The translations under genes and the position numbers were made by a program. DNA of 64,000 nucleotides from Brassica napus (taxonomy: Eukaryota; Streptophyta; Magnoliopsida; Brassicales; Brassicaceae), in the NCBI RefSeq assembly GCF_020379485.1, contig NC_063448.1, forward strand, positions 49,299,218-49,363,217, read 5' to 3'. Under the pieces are notes generated by a model. That model had not been told where the DNA came from, searched no databases, and worked only from the letters and a program-made list of their open reading frames with translations. Shown in pieces: positions 23,001-33,303 of this stretch. The number at the start of each line of letters is the position of its first letter. Position 1 is the first letter of the stretch.

Positions 23001-23064
23001 CGGACATCAGTGTCTGGAAGAGAGCTTGTAAAAAAGCCGAGAGAACCATCTCTCCTACAATCAT
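20002..23064 (-). CDS. RPPL1: CC-NB-LRR disease resistance protein, RPP13-like protein 1 type (At3g14470 orthologue)
   Basis: Single-exon NLR immune receptor, 1,020 residues from the chosen Met (MIVGEMVLSAFLQALF). The frame is open 21 codons further up to 23127, but those residues look like non-coding leader. Domains: Rx-type coiled coil with HAEDALDDIA (about 78-87); P-loop GIGGVGKTT (about 200-208); kinase-2 FLLVLDDLW; RNBS-B GSRIIVTTRS; GLPL motif CHGLPLAAK; MHD motif MMHDFINELSQ; then LRRs with LRVLSLSHYKISRLP and LRYLDLIGTKLKQMP. It acts in the cytoplasm or at membranes as an ATP/ADP switch that triggers immunity. The frame ends HLPRLNA-TGA. The same frame continues 21 codons (20001-19939) to a second stop at 19936, encoding GSQSSHGSHRSYDSR and a PSRYD end, which matches my memory of the Arabidopsis C-terminus. 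The tail is thus lost by a TCA to TGA-like change. The P-loop, kinase-2, GLPL and MHD motifs are intact. Confidence 0.93.
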   Translation of the reverse strand: MIVGEMVLSAFLQALFQTLMSGPFKSFFKRRELNECVLERLNIALLTISAVLIDAEEKQITNPSVEKWVNELRDVVYHAEDALDDIATEALRLNIGAESSSNRLRQLRVRTLGDFLERNSDHLETRLEKVTMRLERLASQRNILGLKEITAMTPKQRLPTTSLVDESEVVGRDDDKDEIMRFLIPENGEDSGTTVVAIVGIGGVGKTTLSQLLYNDHRVQNHFGTRVWAHVSEEFDVFTITKKVYESVTSRPCEFTDLDVLQVKLKERLIGPFLLVLDDLWNENFADWDLLRQPFTSAAQGSRIIVTTRSQRVASIMCSVHVHNLKPLSDGDCWSLFMRTVFPNQDPCLDQEIGDLAERIVYKCHGLPLAAKTLGGVLRFEGNVVEWERVLSSRIWDLPADKSNLLPVLRVSYYYLPAHLKRCFAYCSIFPKGHAFEKERVVLLWMAEGFLQQTRSSKNLEELGGEYFSELESRSLFQKTKTSYMMHDFINELSQFASGEFSSKFENGCRLHVSEKTRYLSYLRDNYGEPMRFEALREVKFLRTFLPLSLTNSSRSCCLDTMVSEKLLPTLTRLRVLSLSHYKISRLPSDFSRNLSHARFLDLSRTELEKLPKSLCYMYNLQTLLLAYCSSLKDLPTDICNLINLRYLDLIGTKLKQMPKRFGRLKSLQTLTTFFVSASDGARICELGELDELHGKLRIVELQRVVDVADAAGANLDSKKHLKEIDFVWRTGSSSSENYTNPHRTQNEAEVFEKLRPHRRIEKLAIERYNGKKFPDWLCDSSFSRVVCIRLRECRNCSSLPSFGQLPGLKELYISGMVGLRSIGSGFYSSPSLRDRDQQPFKSLETLRFDNLPDLEDWSDIRVTKGDLFPSLKKLSILRCPELTGNLPTFLPSLISLHIHKCGVLDFQPDHHEYSYRNLQMLSIKSSCDSLVTFPLSHFASLHTLEFDNCISLQSLQLSKEHSFGPNALRNLRINDCQNLQRLPELNLQVTVTVTNCRNLRQPMEPQPQYHQFHLPRLNA

Positions 23065-24671
23065 CTTGTCTGTCTTTGCACACACAAAGCCCTCTGGTAA
23101 AACAAGACAAACAAGAGAAGAAATCAAGAATTTGAAGATTTATGTCTCAGGAAATCAATAACTTCACAGCAGGATATTTATTTTTCAGTTTACATTCGCA
23201 AAATCAAATATTCCATTAAGTAAGAAATTACGAGGCAAGTGGTAGGAAAAATCAGAGAAATTAACATTAACTAAACTTGATAAAACACCGAAGTATATTC
23301 TACCTTCACCAAGTGAAACTACCACGAAAATGACTAGAAGTTGCCTGCATTTTCATATAGAAACTTGAAGATGTGATCAAAAGGACCAAAACTTACATGA
23401 AGAATGAATTAGTCAGAACTTATAAAGAATGAATTAGTCAAAATTGTTTACTTCAGATAAAAAAAAAGCAGAGGAATTCGCCGAGGAGACTTGAAAAACT
23501 ACTCAGCAAATTCTGTTAAGAAACATACCTATAACAGTTTTTTTTTTTTTTTTTTTTCAACTACCTATAACAGTTTAATAAACAGGTAAGAGACGACTTC
23601 AAATTAAAAAAAACTGCATCTTCCCCAAACGAACAAAATATTAAATTCGAGAATGATTCTCTTATGAGCTGGCACGAAACTGTCTTGGTCTACCAACGGA
23701 GACAAAGTCAATCTTACAAGGTAACACACACAAATGCAAAACCGTGTTAAATCAACGGATGTACATTTTTGGAGTCTTCGTAAAAGTTTACTTAGGCCTT
23801 TAAATGTTTTTGTCTTCTATAGGGTCAAGGCGTGACGGGTCTACAGTATCCTTCTGGAGCGCTATTGGCTTAAGCACAACCGAGATTAGACATGTAGATC
23901 TAAAGGATTAAACTTTTAAACTGTGTTAAACATCACGACTCAAAAGATATTTTATGAGAAAAGTAGTCTTAACTCAAATTTTCTATACCATCTGTCAAAT
24001 CCTTAACAGATCATTTACATCAATTAGAGAAGATAATAAAATAGATGGTGTAAAATACAAGAAAACTTACGTCTTGTGGTATTTATTGGTTGAACCGAGA
24101 CATTGGCAGGACCTTTTCTTCCCTGAGCTTTCTTAAGGCTGAATATTATGCAGCCAAACCCTTTTTCGCTTCCTCGTCTGATCTAATTGCTACACATAGC
24201 TCCAAAAATCCAGACACAAGGCTGAACAAGAGAAAAAAAGGAGAATAAGAAGACAAAGAAGCGTTAAAATTCTGCTTCACCCTGTGTTTGGAAATAGGGA
24301 AGAGGAAAGGAGACAACACAAGAGAAAGATAGAACTCATAGTGCAGGTCAGATTCACCTTATTTCTTTCTTCATGTGTCCTCTTTTTCTTGAATTTAACT
24401 CATTGAATGCTCCATGACCCCTGCAAGGAAATTTTAAATAATAGTTTCGAAAATGGAGATGTATTTATAACAGTTCTAGGAAAAATGTCTGTAAACTTAT
24501 GAATCATAATCTCCAAAATATTGACATTATTATCAATTGCCGCAGGCCAGCTGACGAATTGCATAAAGAACAGCAAGTCAACAAACGCTTTGCTTATTCC
24601 AATAATTGGCTTGCGTTTTACCTAAGTAACTTGTCGCATCTCCTTGGCTCCAACAAGTTACGAGTGAAAAC
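23065..24671. promoter_or_regulatory. Shared intergenic region of the divergent NLR pair
   Basis: About 1.6 kb between the start codons of two head-to-head NLR genes, so both promoters must lie here. There is one W-box-like site: TTGACT on the minus strand at 24576-24581, about 90 bases before the right-hand ATG. W boxes bind WRKY factors and are common upstream of defence genes, but one short match is weak evidence. A minus-strand leader exon may precede 23064. A poly-T run lies at 23540-23559. An upstream ATG at 24499 opens a 69-codon frame that overlaps the NLR start and could act as a uORF if transcribed. Confidence 0.5.
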
Positions 24672-27600
24672 ATGGCGAGGTCCTATTCATCAAATAGCGC
24701 GAACGTGATGATTGAACGGATTAACAATTCTCAAGAATTGGTCGAATTATGCAAAGGAAAGTCCTCCAGTGCATTGCTGAAGAGATTGAAGGTCGCTTTG
24801 GCCACTGTCCACCCGGTGATTGCGGACGCTGATCAGAAAGCAGATCATGTCCGAGAAGTAAAACATTGGCTTACAGGACTCACAGATGCTTTCTTCCAGG
24901 CAGAGGATGTTCTTGATGAGTTACTAACAGAGGCTTTGAGAAGAAGAGTAGTAGCTGAAGTGGGAGGATTCGGAGGACTATTCCAGAATCTTATGGGTGG
25001 TAACGAAGCCAACAAGAATAAGATAGAACGAAAGATGGAAAACGTAGTGAGACTGCTGGAACATCATGTGAGACACATAGAAATTATTGGATTAAAAGAA
25101 TATAGCGAGACTCGGGAACCACAGTGGAGGCAAGCGTCACGGTCCAGACCTGATGATCTTCCACAAGGCAGAGTGGTTGGGCGAGCAGAAGATAAAGTAG
25201 CATTACTCAATTTGCTGCTTTCTGATGATGAAACCAGCATTAGGAGACCAGCTCTGGTTTCCACTGTGGGTATGCCTGGGGTTGGAAAGACAACCTTGAC
25301 GCAGATAGTTTTCAAGGACGACTGTGTGACCAACCACTTTGATGTTAAAATGTGGATTTCTGTTGGGCTAAACTTTAATGTCTTCACGGTTACAAAAGCC
25401 GTTCTGCAGGAGATCACTTCAAGTGCAGTTAATACTGAGGATCTACCTTCACTTCAACTTCAGCTGAAGCAAGAACTATCAGGGAAGAGATTTTTACTCG
25501 TTCTGGATGATATTTGGTCTGAAAGTAGCACAGAGTGGGAAAGCTTCAAGGTCGCCTTTACTGATGCAGAGGAAGGAAGCAAGATTGTTATAACCACACG
25601 AAGTGAAATTGTCTCCACAGCCGCACAGGCTGACAAAGTCTACCGAGTGAAGCTGATGACCACTGAAGAATGCTGGGAGCTGATCTCTAGATCTGCTTTT
25701 GGAAATATCTCAGTCGGTTCTATCAACCAAGAACTTGAAGGTATTGGCAAAAGGATTGCAGAACAATGTAAGGGCTTACCGTTAACTGCAAGAGCCATCG
25801 CATCTCATCTCCGGTCAAAGCCAAATCCTGACGACTGGTATGATGTATCAAAGAATTTCTCGACATACACTAACAGCATCCTTCCAGTTCTTAAACTGAG
25901 CTTTGACACTCTCCCTCCTGTACTCAAGCGATGTTTTTCCCTCTGCTCAATATTCCCCAAGGGTTATGTTTTCAAAAGAGAGGAGTTGGTGCTTCTATGG
26001 ATGGCAATAGACCTCTTATACCAGCCAAGGAGCAACAAAAGATTGGAAGAGATTGGTTACGATTACATTGATGATTTAGTTGGTCGATCTTTCTTCCTGA
26101 GGTTGGACATCACCATGAAAAGCTTCGTGATGCATGATCTCATGAATGATTTGGCTAAAGCTACTTCAGGAGATTTTTGCTTCAGACGGGAAGATGACAA
26201 TATTGCGGAGGTGCCAAGCAAAGTTCGACATTTTTCCTTTTCCAGAAGCCAGTGTGATGCTTCCATGGCTTTCAAGTCCATCTCTGGAGCTGAGTTTCTT
26301 AGAACCATTCTTCCCTTCAATGTTCCAACCGGTCTTGAATCTCTCCAACTAACAGAGAAAATTTTGAATCCATTGCTCCAGGCATTGAGCAGCCTGAGAA
26401 TTCTCAGCTTGTCTCATTATCAGATAACTCGCTTGCCTAAATCATTAAAGGGTTTGAAGCAGTTACGGTATCTAGATCTGTCAAGCACCAAAATAAAAGA
26501 CCTCCCAGAGTTTGTGTGTACACTCTGTAATTTGCAGACACTGTTACTATCAAACTGCCGTTACCTGACTAGCCTGCCAACAAATATAGCCGAACTCATC
26601 AACTTGCGCCTCCTCGACCTTGTTGGCACTCCCTTGGTAGAGATGCCGCTAGGAATAAGAAAGCTGAGAAGCTTGCAGAAGTTATCTAATTTTGTTGTAG
26701 GAAGGCTGAGCGGAGCCGGACTGCATGAGCTCAAAGAACTTTCTGACCTCCGAGGGACTCTTCGCATCTCTGAGCTACAAAATGTGGCCTTCGCCTCAGA
26801 AGCAAAAGACGCTGGTTTGAAAAGGAAGCAATTGCTTGATGGGTTAATACTGAAGTGGACTGTGAAAGCTTCTAGCTTCGCCCCTGGTAGTCTTAGTACA
26901 TTGTCTTGTGACCAGAAAGAGGTCCTGAAGATGCTAGAACCTAACCCAAACTTGAAAACGTTCTGCATTGAGTCTTATCAGGGTTCAGAATTTCCTAAAT
27001 GGTTGGGTGATTCTTCATTCAATAGTATTGCATCTGTCACTCTCAGTAGCTGCAACCTCTGCATATCACTACCTCCACTGGGGCAGTTGCCTTCACTCAA
27101 GTACCTCAGTATTGAGAAATTTAACATTCTGCTGAAGGTTGGTCTAGACTTCTTCTTCGGTGAGAACACCTCTTCTAGCTTTCTACCGTTTCAATCCTTG
27201 CAAACTCTGAAATTCTATGCGATGCCGAGATGGGAAGAATGGACTTGTCCAGAACTAGAAGATGGGATCTTTCCTTGTCTCCAGAAACTAATGATAGAAA
27301 AATGCCCCCGCTTAATGAAAAAATTTCCAGAAGGACTCCCTTCTTCAACTGAAGTCGCCATCTCTGATTGCCCCCTAAGAGCAGTTGGTGAAGGAGAAGG
27401 TTCCTCCCCAGGGAATATGAGCATAACGGAACCACCACCTTCCCCTGCAGAGAGTCCGACGTTGGAAAATCCAAGTTCTCAATCAGATATAGGTACAAGT
27501 AGTCAGAGTAATAATGACACTGAAGTAACTTCAACATCAAGCATGTCTTCTTTGCCAAAGAACCATCCACTATCAGAAGAGATGGACCAGTATATAACTC

Positions 27601-28895
27601 AACTTGAAAGCTCGCATCAGCATATTGAAGAACCTGCTGTGATATCTGCAAGGTTCTCAGAACTCATCTCCTCCGCTGATCTGAGCTCCATACTGTCACA
27701 ATCACCACTTCGTCCAGATCTCAAAAATAGAGGCTTTGATCACCCTGGAAGTAGTAGCAACCAGAGCCAGCAACCTAGAACGCCGGTTGCTCCAAGTGGA
27801 CAGTCTAGTGACAACGGCATACCCGTGCCTTCGCAATCCAATGATGAAACAGACATGGAATACTTAAAAGTGACAGATATCTCTCACCTGATGGAGCTTC
27901 CCCAGAACCTGCAGTCCCTCCACATCGACACCTGCGACGGCCTAACTTGTTTACCGGAAAGCCTCTCCGAAAGCCAACCAAATCTCCACGAGCTCCTCAT
28001 CATTGCCTGTCACTCACTAGAATCCTTCCCTCCAACCACATTAAAAACCCTATACATAAGAGACTGCAAGAAACTCAACTTCCAAGAAACCTTACAGCCA
28101 ACGCGAAGCTACTCACAGCTAGAGCACCTCTTCATCGAAACCAGCTGCAGCAACAACCTCATCACTTTCCCTCTATCCCTCTTCCCAAAGCTCAAATCCC
28201 TCTCAATCACGGCCTGCGAAAGCTTCAGAACCTTCTCCATCCACGCCGGACTCGGAGACGACCGAATCGCACTCAAATCCCTAGAAATCAGAGATTGCCC
28301 AAACCTAACGACCTTCCCACCCGGAGGCCTCCCAACGCCGAAGCTCTCTTCGATCCTCCTCTCAAACTGCGAGAACCTCCGAGCGTTACCGGAGAAGCTC
28401 TTCGGCCTCACGTCTCTCCAATCACTCTTCGTAATCAAATGCCCAAAGCTCGATTCCATCCCCGGCGGAGGCTTCCCGAGCAATCTCCGAACGCTCTGCA
28501 TCAACCTATGCCCCAAGCTGACGCCTCGGATCGAATGGGGGTTGCGAGATTTGGAGAATCTTCGGAATCTCGAGATCGAAGGAGGTAACGAAGACATCGA
28601 ATCGTTTCCCGACGAAGGATTGCTGCCGAGAGGGATATTTTCTCTGAGGATAAGCCGATTCGAGAATCTCAGTACGTTGAATCAGTTAGGGTTTCGAGAT
28701 ACGAAGGGCTTGGAGACGATGGAGATCGACGGCTGTGATAAGCTAAGGATATCGATGGAGGAGGATCTCCCTCCTTCCTTGTCTTGTTTGCGGATAAGCT
28801 CTTGTTCGTTGTTGAGTGAGAAACTTGCTGAGCAAGGAACAGAGTGCGTCTTTAGTATTCCGTATGTGGAAATCGACGGCGAGATCTTCTCTTGA
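24672..28895 (+). CDS. CC-NB-LRR disease resistance protein (At3g14460 orthologue)
   Basis: Single-exon NLR of 1,407 residues starting MARSYSSNSANVMIERINNS. The N-terminal coiled coil has FFQAEDVLDELLTEAL (75-90). The NB-ARC has P-loop GMPGVGKTT (200-208), kinase-2 FLLVLDDIW, RNBS-B GSKIVITTRS, GLPL-type CKGLPLTARA and MHD-type FVMHDLMNDLAKA. A first LRR block contains LRILSLSHYQITRLP and LRYLDLSSTKIKDLP. Then comes a long polar Ser/Pro/Gln-rich segment of about 150 residues (around 905-1060), and a second LRR block with repeated L-x-I-x-x-C units (CDGLTCLPES, CHSLESFP, CPNLTTFPPGG) to the end YVEIDGEIFS. The split LRR with a disordered spacer is unusual but, as I remember it, also present in Arabidopsis At3g14460. 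It is divergently transcribed from the other NLR. All NB motifs are intact and no stops interrupt it. Confidence 0.95.
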   Translation: MARSYSSNSANVMIERINNSQELVELCKGKSSSALLKRLKVALATVHPVIADADQKADHVREVKHWLTGLTDAFFQAEDVLDELLTEALRRRVVAEVGGFGGLFQNLMGGNEANKNKIERKMENVVRLLEHHVRHIEIIGLKEYSETREPQWRQASRSRPDDLPQGRVVGRAEDKVALLNLLLSDDETSIRRPALVSTVGMPGVGKTTLTQIVFKDDCVTNHFDVKMWISVGLNFNVFTVTKAVLQEITSSAVNTEDLPSLQLQLKQELSGKRFLLVLDDIWSESSTEWESFKVAFTDAEEGSKIVITTRSEIVSTAAQADKVYRVKLMTTEECWELISRSAFGNISVGSINQELEGIGKRIAEQCKGLPLTARAIASHLRSKPNPDDWYDVSKNFSTYTNSILPVLKLSFDTLPPVLKRCFSLCSIFPKGYVFKREELVLLWMAIDLLYQPRSNKRLEEIGYDYIDDLVGRSFFLRLDITMKSFVMHDLMNDLAKATSGDFCFRREDDNIAEVPSKVRHFSFSRSQCDASMAFKSISGAEFLRTILPFNVPTGLESLQLTEKILNPLLQALSSLRILSLSHYQITRLPKSLKGLKQLRYLDLSSTKIKDLPEFVCTLCNLQTLLLSNCRYLTSLPTNIAELINLRLLDLVGTPLVEMPLGIRKLRSLQKLSNFVVGRLSGAGLHELKELSDLRGTLRISELQNVAFASEAKDAGLKRKQLLDGLILKWTVKASSFAPGSLSTLSCDQKEVLKMLEPNPNLKTFCIESYQGSEFPKWLGDSSFNSIASVTLSSCNLCISLPPLGQLPSLKYLSIEKFNILLKVGLDFFFGENTSSSFLPFQSLQTLKFYAMPRWEEWTCPELEDGIFPCLQKLMIEKCPRLMKKFPEGLPSSTEVAISDCPLRAVGEGEGSSPGNMSITEPPPSPAESPTLENPSSQSDIGTSSQSNNDTEVTSTSSMSSLPKNHPLSEEMDQYITQLESSHQHIEEPAVISARFSELISSADLSSILSQSPLRPDLKNRGFDHPGSSSNQSQQPRTPVAPSGQSSDNGIPVPSQSNDETDMEYLKVTDISHLMELPQNLQSLHIDTCDGLTCLPESLSESQPNLHELLIIACHSLESFPPTTLKTLYIRDCKKLNFQETLQPTRSYSQLEHLFIETSCSNNLITFPLSLFPKLKSLSITACESFRTFSIHAGLGDDRIALKSLEIRDCPNLTTFPPGGLPTPKLSSILLSNCENLRALPEKLFGLTSLQSLFVIKCPKLDSIPGGGFPSNLRTLCINLCPKLTPRIEWGLRDLENLRNLEIEGGNEDIESFPDEGLLPRGIFSLRISRFENLSTLNQLGFRDTKGLETMEIDGCDKLRISMEEDLPPSLSCLRISSCSLLSEKLAEQGTECVFSIPYVEIDGEIFS

Positions 28896-29204
28896 GGAAA
28901 TGTTTTGTATGTAAAAAATTAGATACTAGTGACCTAACTTGATGCGCACGACTTGTGAAAATAAAAGAACTTTTAAAAGAAAATGCTCCAAAAGACAGAG
29001 ATGATGAAATAGAGAGAAGTATCTCAGAACCTAACAAGAACTCCAAATTCAGAAGCAGGACCATAGTGTTTCCAGCTACTAGCATAACCGGAGATAACAG
29101 TTCTAAAACGTAAAAGATAACTAAGGAAATAAAGTAACTGAAGGGAACAAAAAGTTTGCAATCATCTCTCTTCTGGAAAGCCAGCAAGCTAGTCAGGTGT
29201 CTCT
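28896..29204. other. Convergent 3' UTR region of the NLR and CID9 genes
   Basis: The two genes end toward each other with about 310 bases between their stop codons, so this segment must hold both 3' UTRs and poly(A) sites. AATAAAAG-type signals occur (AAAATAAAAG near 28958). No separate gene is seen. Confidence 0.55.
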
Positions 29205-31251
29205 CTAGTTTGTGGATGGTGGTCGAGTGATTCGTGGCCTTACTGGTGTCTTTGACGGACTTACCCTGAAAATACAAAAGAAAATAGAGTCAAATATTGA
29301 TCCAACTGAGATATTTATTTAAAATAAATAAATAAAGATTTTTAAGAGTTGTTACCTTATGGGTTGGGATCCAACAACCATCCCGCTGCAATTGAGTGCC
29401 CTAGTTGCACTATCCGCCTGTTCGTTTGAAAATAAAACAAATTATGTTTCTGAAGTTGTGTGTGAATACAAGTTCAAGCATGTCAAATTATATAGGGAAT
29501 AGGCTTGCGATGAAATAAGCCACACGCATGAAGAAAATTTACCCTTGGTGGATAATTAAAGAACTTACCAGAGCAAACTCAACAAAAGCAATGCGAGTTG
29601 AATGCAGTTGATCCCCAAGAAGCCTTAGACGAGTTACCTGCATATATTTGGAAAATTTTCAGGTCATTTTAACAACTTATAAAGAGAGACAGAGAGAGAC
29701 AGAGAGGACGAAAGATCAGGCAGGTCTAGATTCTGTTCTGACCTCACCACATGCTGACTCAAAGAAGTTTCTCATGTCAGCTTGAGAAACCTGCAGTTTT
29801 TAAAAAAATATATATATTAAACCAGGAAATACTAGAAATAAAAACATGTTTTTCACAAAATGGTCAGCATTTTCACCTTTTTGTCAATGTTTGTGCAATA
29901 AATTGTCCTTGAACACATCTCCCTTTCATCTTCAGACTGCATCAAACACCAAACATAGTAGATATCAAAGTAAATCCAAAACTGGAAACTCAAACCAAAT
30001 TTGAAGTAATGGAACATGTGTGCTTAATTACCCTAGGAAGAAATGTGGGATTCACTGGAAGAATAGCAGTTTTGGAGGGTAAGACCCTCACAGGGTAGTA
30101 CCCGAGCATCGTTCCACCAAGGCTTAAAGCTTCATGTGCGCCCTCTGCGGAAACAATTTTACAATGTAAGTGGTTACAGTAGGATAAAGAGTGGCATGGA
30201 AACCTTTTGTTATAGCACTTCAACATTCTAGAAACCAAACTTACGGTCATCAGCAAACTCCACAAACGCAAATCGAAGAACTGAATGTGGATCCCCACAA
30301 ATTCGACAGTCAACAACCTTCACAAAAGAAGAACTCACTTAGTTAATTCACATACAATCACAAAACGTTATTTGCAGTAATATTTAGCAAACCACAGATA
30401 AGCTTTTAAATTATATAGACTCAAAAACTTTGTCTAAATCAATCACATTGTCCAAAAACCACAAAGGGGTAAAAGATATAACAAGCATTTAAAGCTTAAG
30501 GGATCATTCTTACTTGTCCACAGTTACTAAACAAAGCAGCAAGACCCTCCTCAGTCACCTAAATCACAAACCAGCTTTACGTTACACTGTTACAAATTAA
30601 CTCGAATTCTTTGTATAACCATCGGAAGACAATTTAAAAGGAAACTTACACTCTGGTCAATGTCAGAAACATACACTGTTCTTCTAATACTATCCTCTCT
30701 CTGAGCTTTTGAAATTCTTCCAGTCAACCTCTTCCTCCCTTGGCTATAATTATTTCTTTTCTATAATCACAAAAACAGAACATATAAATATTTACACAAA
30801 ACAAATCTCTTCAGCCAAAGTTTACAGATTTACAACAAAAAAAAGTCATCAGATCAATCTAGATTATCCAATCATTAAAAAAAAAAAAGAAGGTGTCAGA
30901 TTATACCTTCCTGTTATTGTCATCCTTCTTTTCATCAGAATCAAATTCTTCACCAGATTGCTTCGTAGCTGTCGGTAAATCATCATCAATACCTTTTGTA
31001 GTTTCACCGTTCTTCTTGGTAGGCCTGTAGTAAGAGGGAAAAAACTCCTTAGCCAAAGGATTCAGTTTCTTGAACATAGCCACCAGCTTCTGCATATCTA
31101 ACTCGGATTCAGGTTTGAGCTCGGACTCGGTCTCGTGTGAGGTCATCTCAGTTTTGTCATCGATGATCGTTTCAGCATCTTTCTTGATACAAATCTCATG
31201 AACATCTTTGACAACAACATCAGTAGTGGGATCCTCAGTGATGGCAGCCAT
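29205..31251 (-). CDS. CID9: CID9, poly(A)-binding-protein-interacting protein with two RRMs (At3g14450 orthologue), ten coding exons
   Basis: Coding exons, minus strand: 31251-30907, 30760-30650, 30558-30514, 30317-30245, 30144-30032, 29936-29877, 29790-29743, 29637-29569, 29417-29356, 29265-29205. All have GT/AG borders, keep frame and give 328 residues. Exon 1 encodes an acidic N-terminus and a PAM2 motif (LNPLAKEFFPSYY, about residues 67-79), which binds the MLLE domain of poly(A)-binding protein. Exon 2 starts with a basic KRNNYSQGRKR stretch, a likely nuclear localisation signal. Two RRMs follow: RRTVYVSDIDQS with FAFVEFAD, and RTIYCTNIDKK with IAFVEFAL. The C-terminus ends SKTPVRPRITRPPSTN. 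The length agrees with the Arabidopsis protein as I recall it. The gene is the third in the collinear run after the NLR pair. A leader-intron acceptor (TTGGCAG) lies about 28 bases before the ATG. Confidence 0.95.
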
Positions 31252-33102
31252 TGGATCAAATTACCAGAGAACAGAACTGCCAAAAACTTCTCCTTAAAAA
31301 TAAAAATCAACACTTTAACAGAAAATGATGAGCAAAATTCAAAAATGTTACTATTAATTGAAACCCATTTTAAGAAACTCCACCAAATTAACGTAAGCAA
31401 ACACAAGAGTGCATGATCTCGTAGATATTATATGAATCAGAAGGTAAAATGTACTAATCAGGTTATTGGGAAATCGAGTTTGGTAATACAGAAATCTTTC
31501 TCTGTTGTGTGGTTATGGCAATGAGCAAAGGGAGGAGATGGGAAGTAAAAAAGAAAAGAATGATGAGACTTTTTTTGCTTCCGTTTTGGCCGCTCTCTGT
31601 TTTGGCCTTTTCTACGTGTTACAAAGATGCTAAATTTCATAAATGCCTATTTTTTATTTCTTGTGAGGACTCATATTTTAACTGTCTTTGCAGCCCTGTA
31701 TTTTCTTTTTCTTTGTAAAAAGTTCTTTTAGTTTATAATTCTCTCAAATTTCGACTTAATTCGAGTCAATTCAAATTGATATTTTATTGTGCAAGGGAAT
31801 CATATAAAGTGACGAAATGGACCACCAGCTTTTATTTTTATTCCATTTTCTGATTATATTCTTCTTCTTCTTTTTTTTTTTATAGTTCCATTCTGTTGTT
31901 CCACATTTTTGCTTTTTTAAAACTTTTTTTTTGTGTCGTAGACTTGTTAAATAACTAATAAGTCCGTTGCCTGCTACTACTACTGCATAAATCTTTGAGT
32001 TTGTTAGGATATCATCTTCTCTTTTGTATAAGTTTCGTGTCTCGTCTCCCTCTCCGGTATTTTTAAAATTAATTTATATGTTTAATTGTGAAGAATATAA
32101 CAAAATATCTACTATTCAGCAACAGAATCCACCGTCTTCGTGGGTGAGTTTATAAATGTTTATGTAGCCTTTAAAATTCCATGATTTTTCTTTAACAAAA
32201 GAGAAAGACTCGTGGTGAGTTTGTAAAACTTGTTGTCTACATTTGCCGACAAGAGATAAAATTTGTCATAATTATTAAAAATACAATATTTTTTTGTTTG
32301 TAAAACGTGTTGTGTAAACAATGTTATCATGTTTGTTTGACTGCGCAAGGATATGTTATTACAACTTTACAAATAATAAATGGTTATAACGAGACACTAT
32401 TAAATTTAGTGTAAGAAATAAATGGCAGGTCAAATTTGATACGGATTCAACTTGTATTTCAGTATTTTATGATTGAAAACATTTAGCACTTTTCCCCCGG
32501 TTGCGAACAAACGACTCGACATGTCATAACTCGCAACAGTAGTAGGATCGTCCTTCAAAGATACGCGCTTTGTGCGAGCCTGACTCTACCCATTTCCGGC
32601 ACTTCCAACGTTTCAGGCCCATTTAAACCCATCGGTGTTTCTCCGAAACTCAATATGACTAGTCGAACAAGGAACTTACTATTTATGTAGGATTTTAATA
32701 GTTGGGCCTAACGATATGTACATGGGTCATTTCCCACAACAATGTCGTGTTGTCGATTAACAACTTAAGTATTGTCACCGGCTGTTGCGGTGTTACATTG
32801 TTAATGCAAAAATGACACCACGATATAATAATGCATAAGATAAATCAAGAGACAAAATATGATACAAACAAACAACTATGATTTATTAGAAACCGTATAA
32901 ACAATCTATTACAAGATTTGTTTATCATTAACACCCTAACAACTGCTACTGAAATTTTCTGAATCTATCTAAATTTGTATCTCCATCGTTAGTACTTTAG
33001 CATCTGCTCAGCACGACCCAAGAACACATCTAAGAGATTTTCACCATTCCCCTATAATAATAGCTCAGTGTCTTATTGAATACACACGACTTCATATCTC
33101 TT
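31252..33102. other. CID9 promoter/leader and intergenic DNA
   Basis: The first few hundred bases should contain the CID9 5' UTR, leader intron and promoter. From about 32480 to 32760 the sequence is GC-richer and unlike its surroundings, which suggests a decayed insertion; I could not classify it and found no terminal repeats. Confidence 0.4.
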
Positions 33103-33303
33103 TTATAGTGATTTCCATGTTCCCAAAACCATTTGTCCAATGAACATGAATATGGACAACTTCCATATCAATAAGTACACTTTCCTTTTCTTGGAATTGT
33201 ACTTATTCCTCAAGTCATAAACTTGATCATCAAGTCTCTTCCACGCCAGCTCAGCATCTTGCATCCACATGGTCTCTACCACTCTACATGCCTCCTGGTT
33301 CAC
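33103..33303 (-). CDS. Hypothetical short protein with a hydrophobic C-terminal half
   Basis: A 66-codon minus-strand frame. Residues 1-40 are polar and helix-like (VVETMWMQDAELAWKRLDDQ, then KYNSKKRKV), and residues 42-63 are hydrophobic (LLIWKLSIFMFIGQMVLG), fitting one membrane span. The composition is more protein-like than the neighbouring AT-rich DNA. I do not recognise a family; it may be an exon of a decayed gene. Confidence 0.3.
   Translation of the reverse strand: MNQEACRVVETMWMQDAELAWKRLDDQVYDLRNKYNSKKRKVYLLIWKLSIFMFIGQMVLGTWKSL

Noticed and set aside
23065..23127. 21 extra N-terminal residues for the minus-strand NLR
   Set aside because: The upstream codons do not fit the CC domain and the next Met gives the usual MxxGEM-like start, so I treat them as leader.
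28109..28597. 162-codon minus-strand frame under the second NLR
   Set aside because: Antisense shadow of the LRR-coding region, without its own features.
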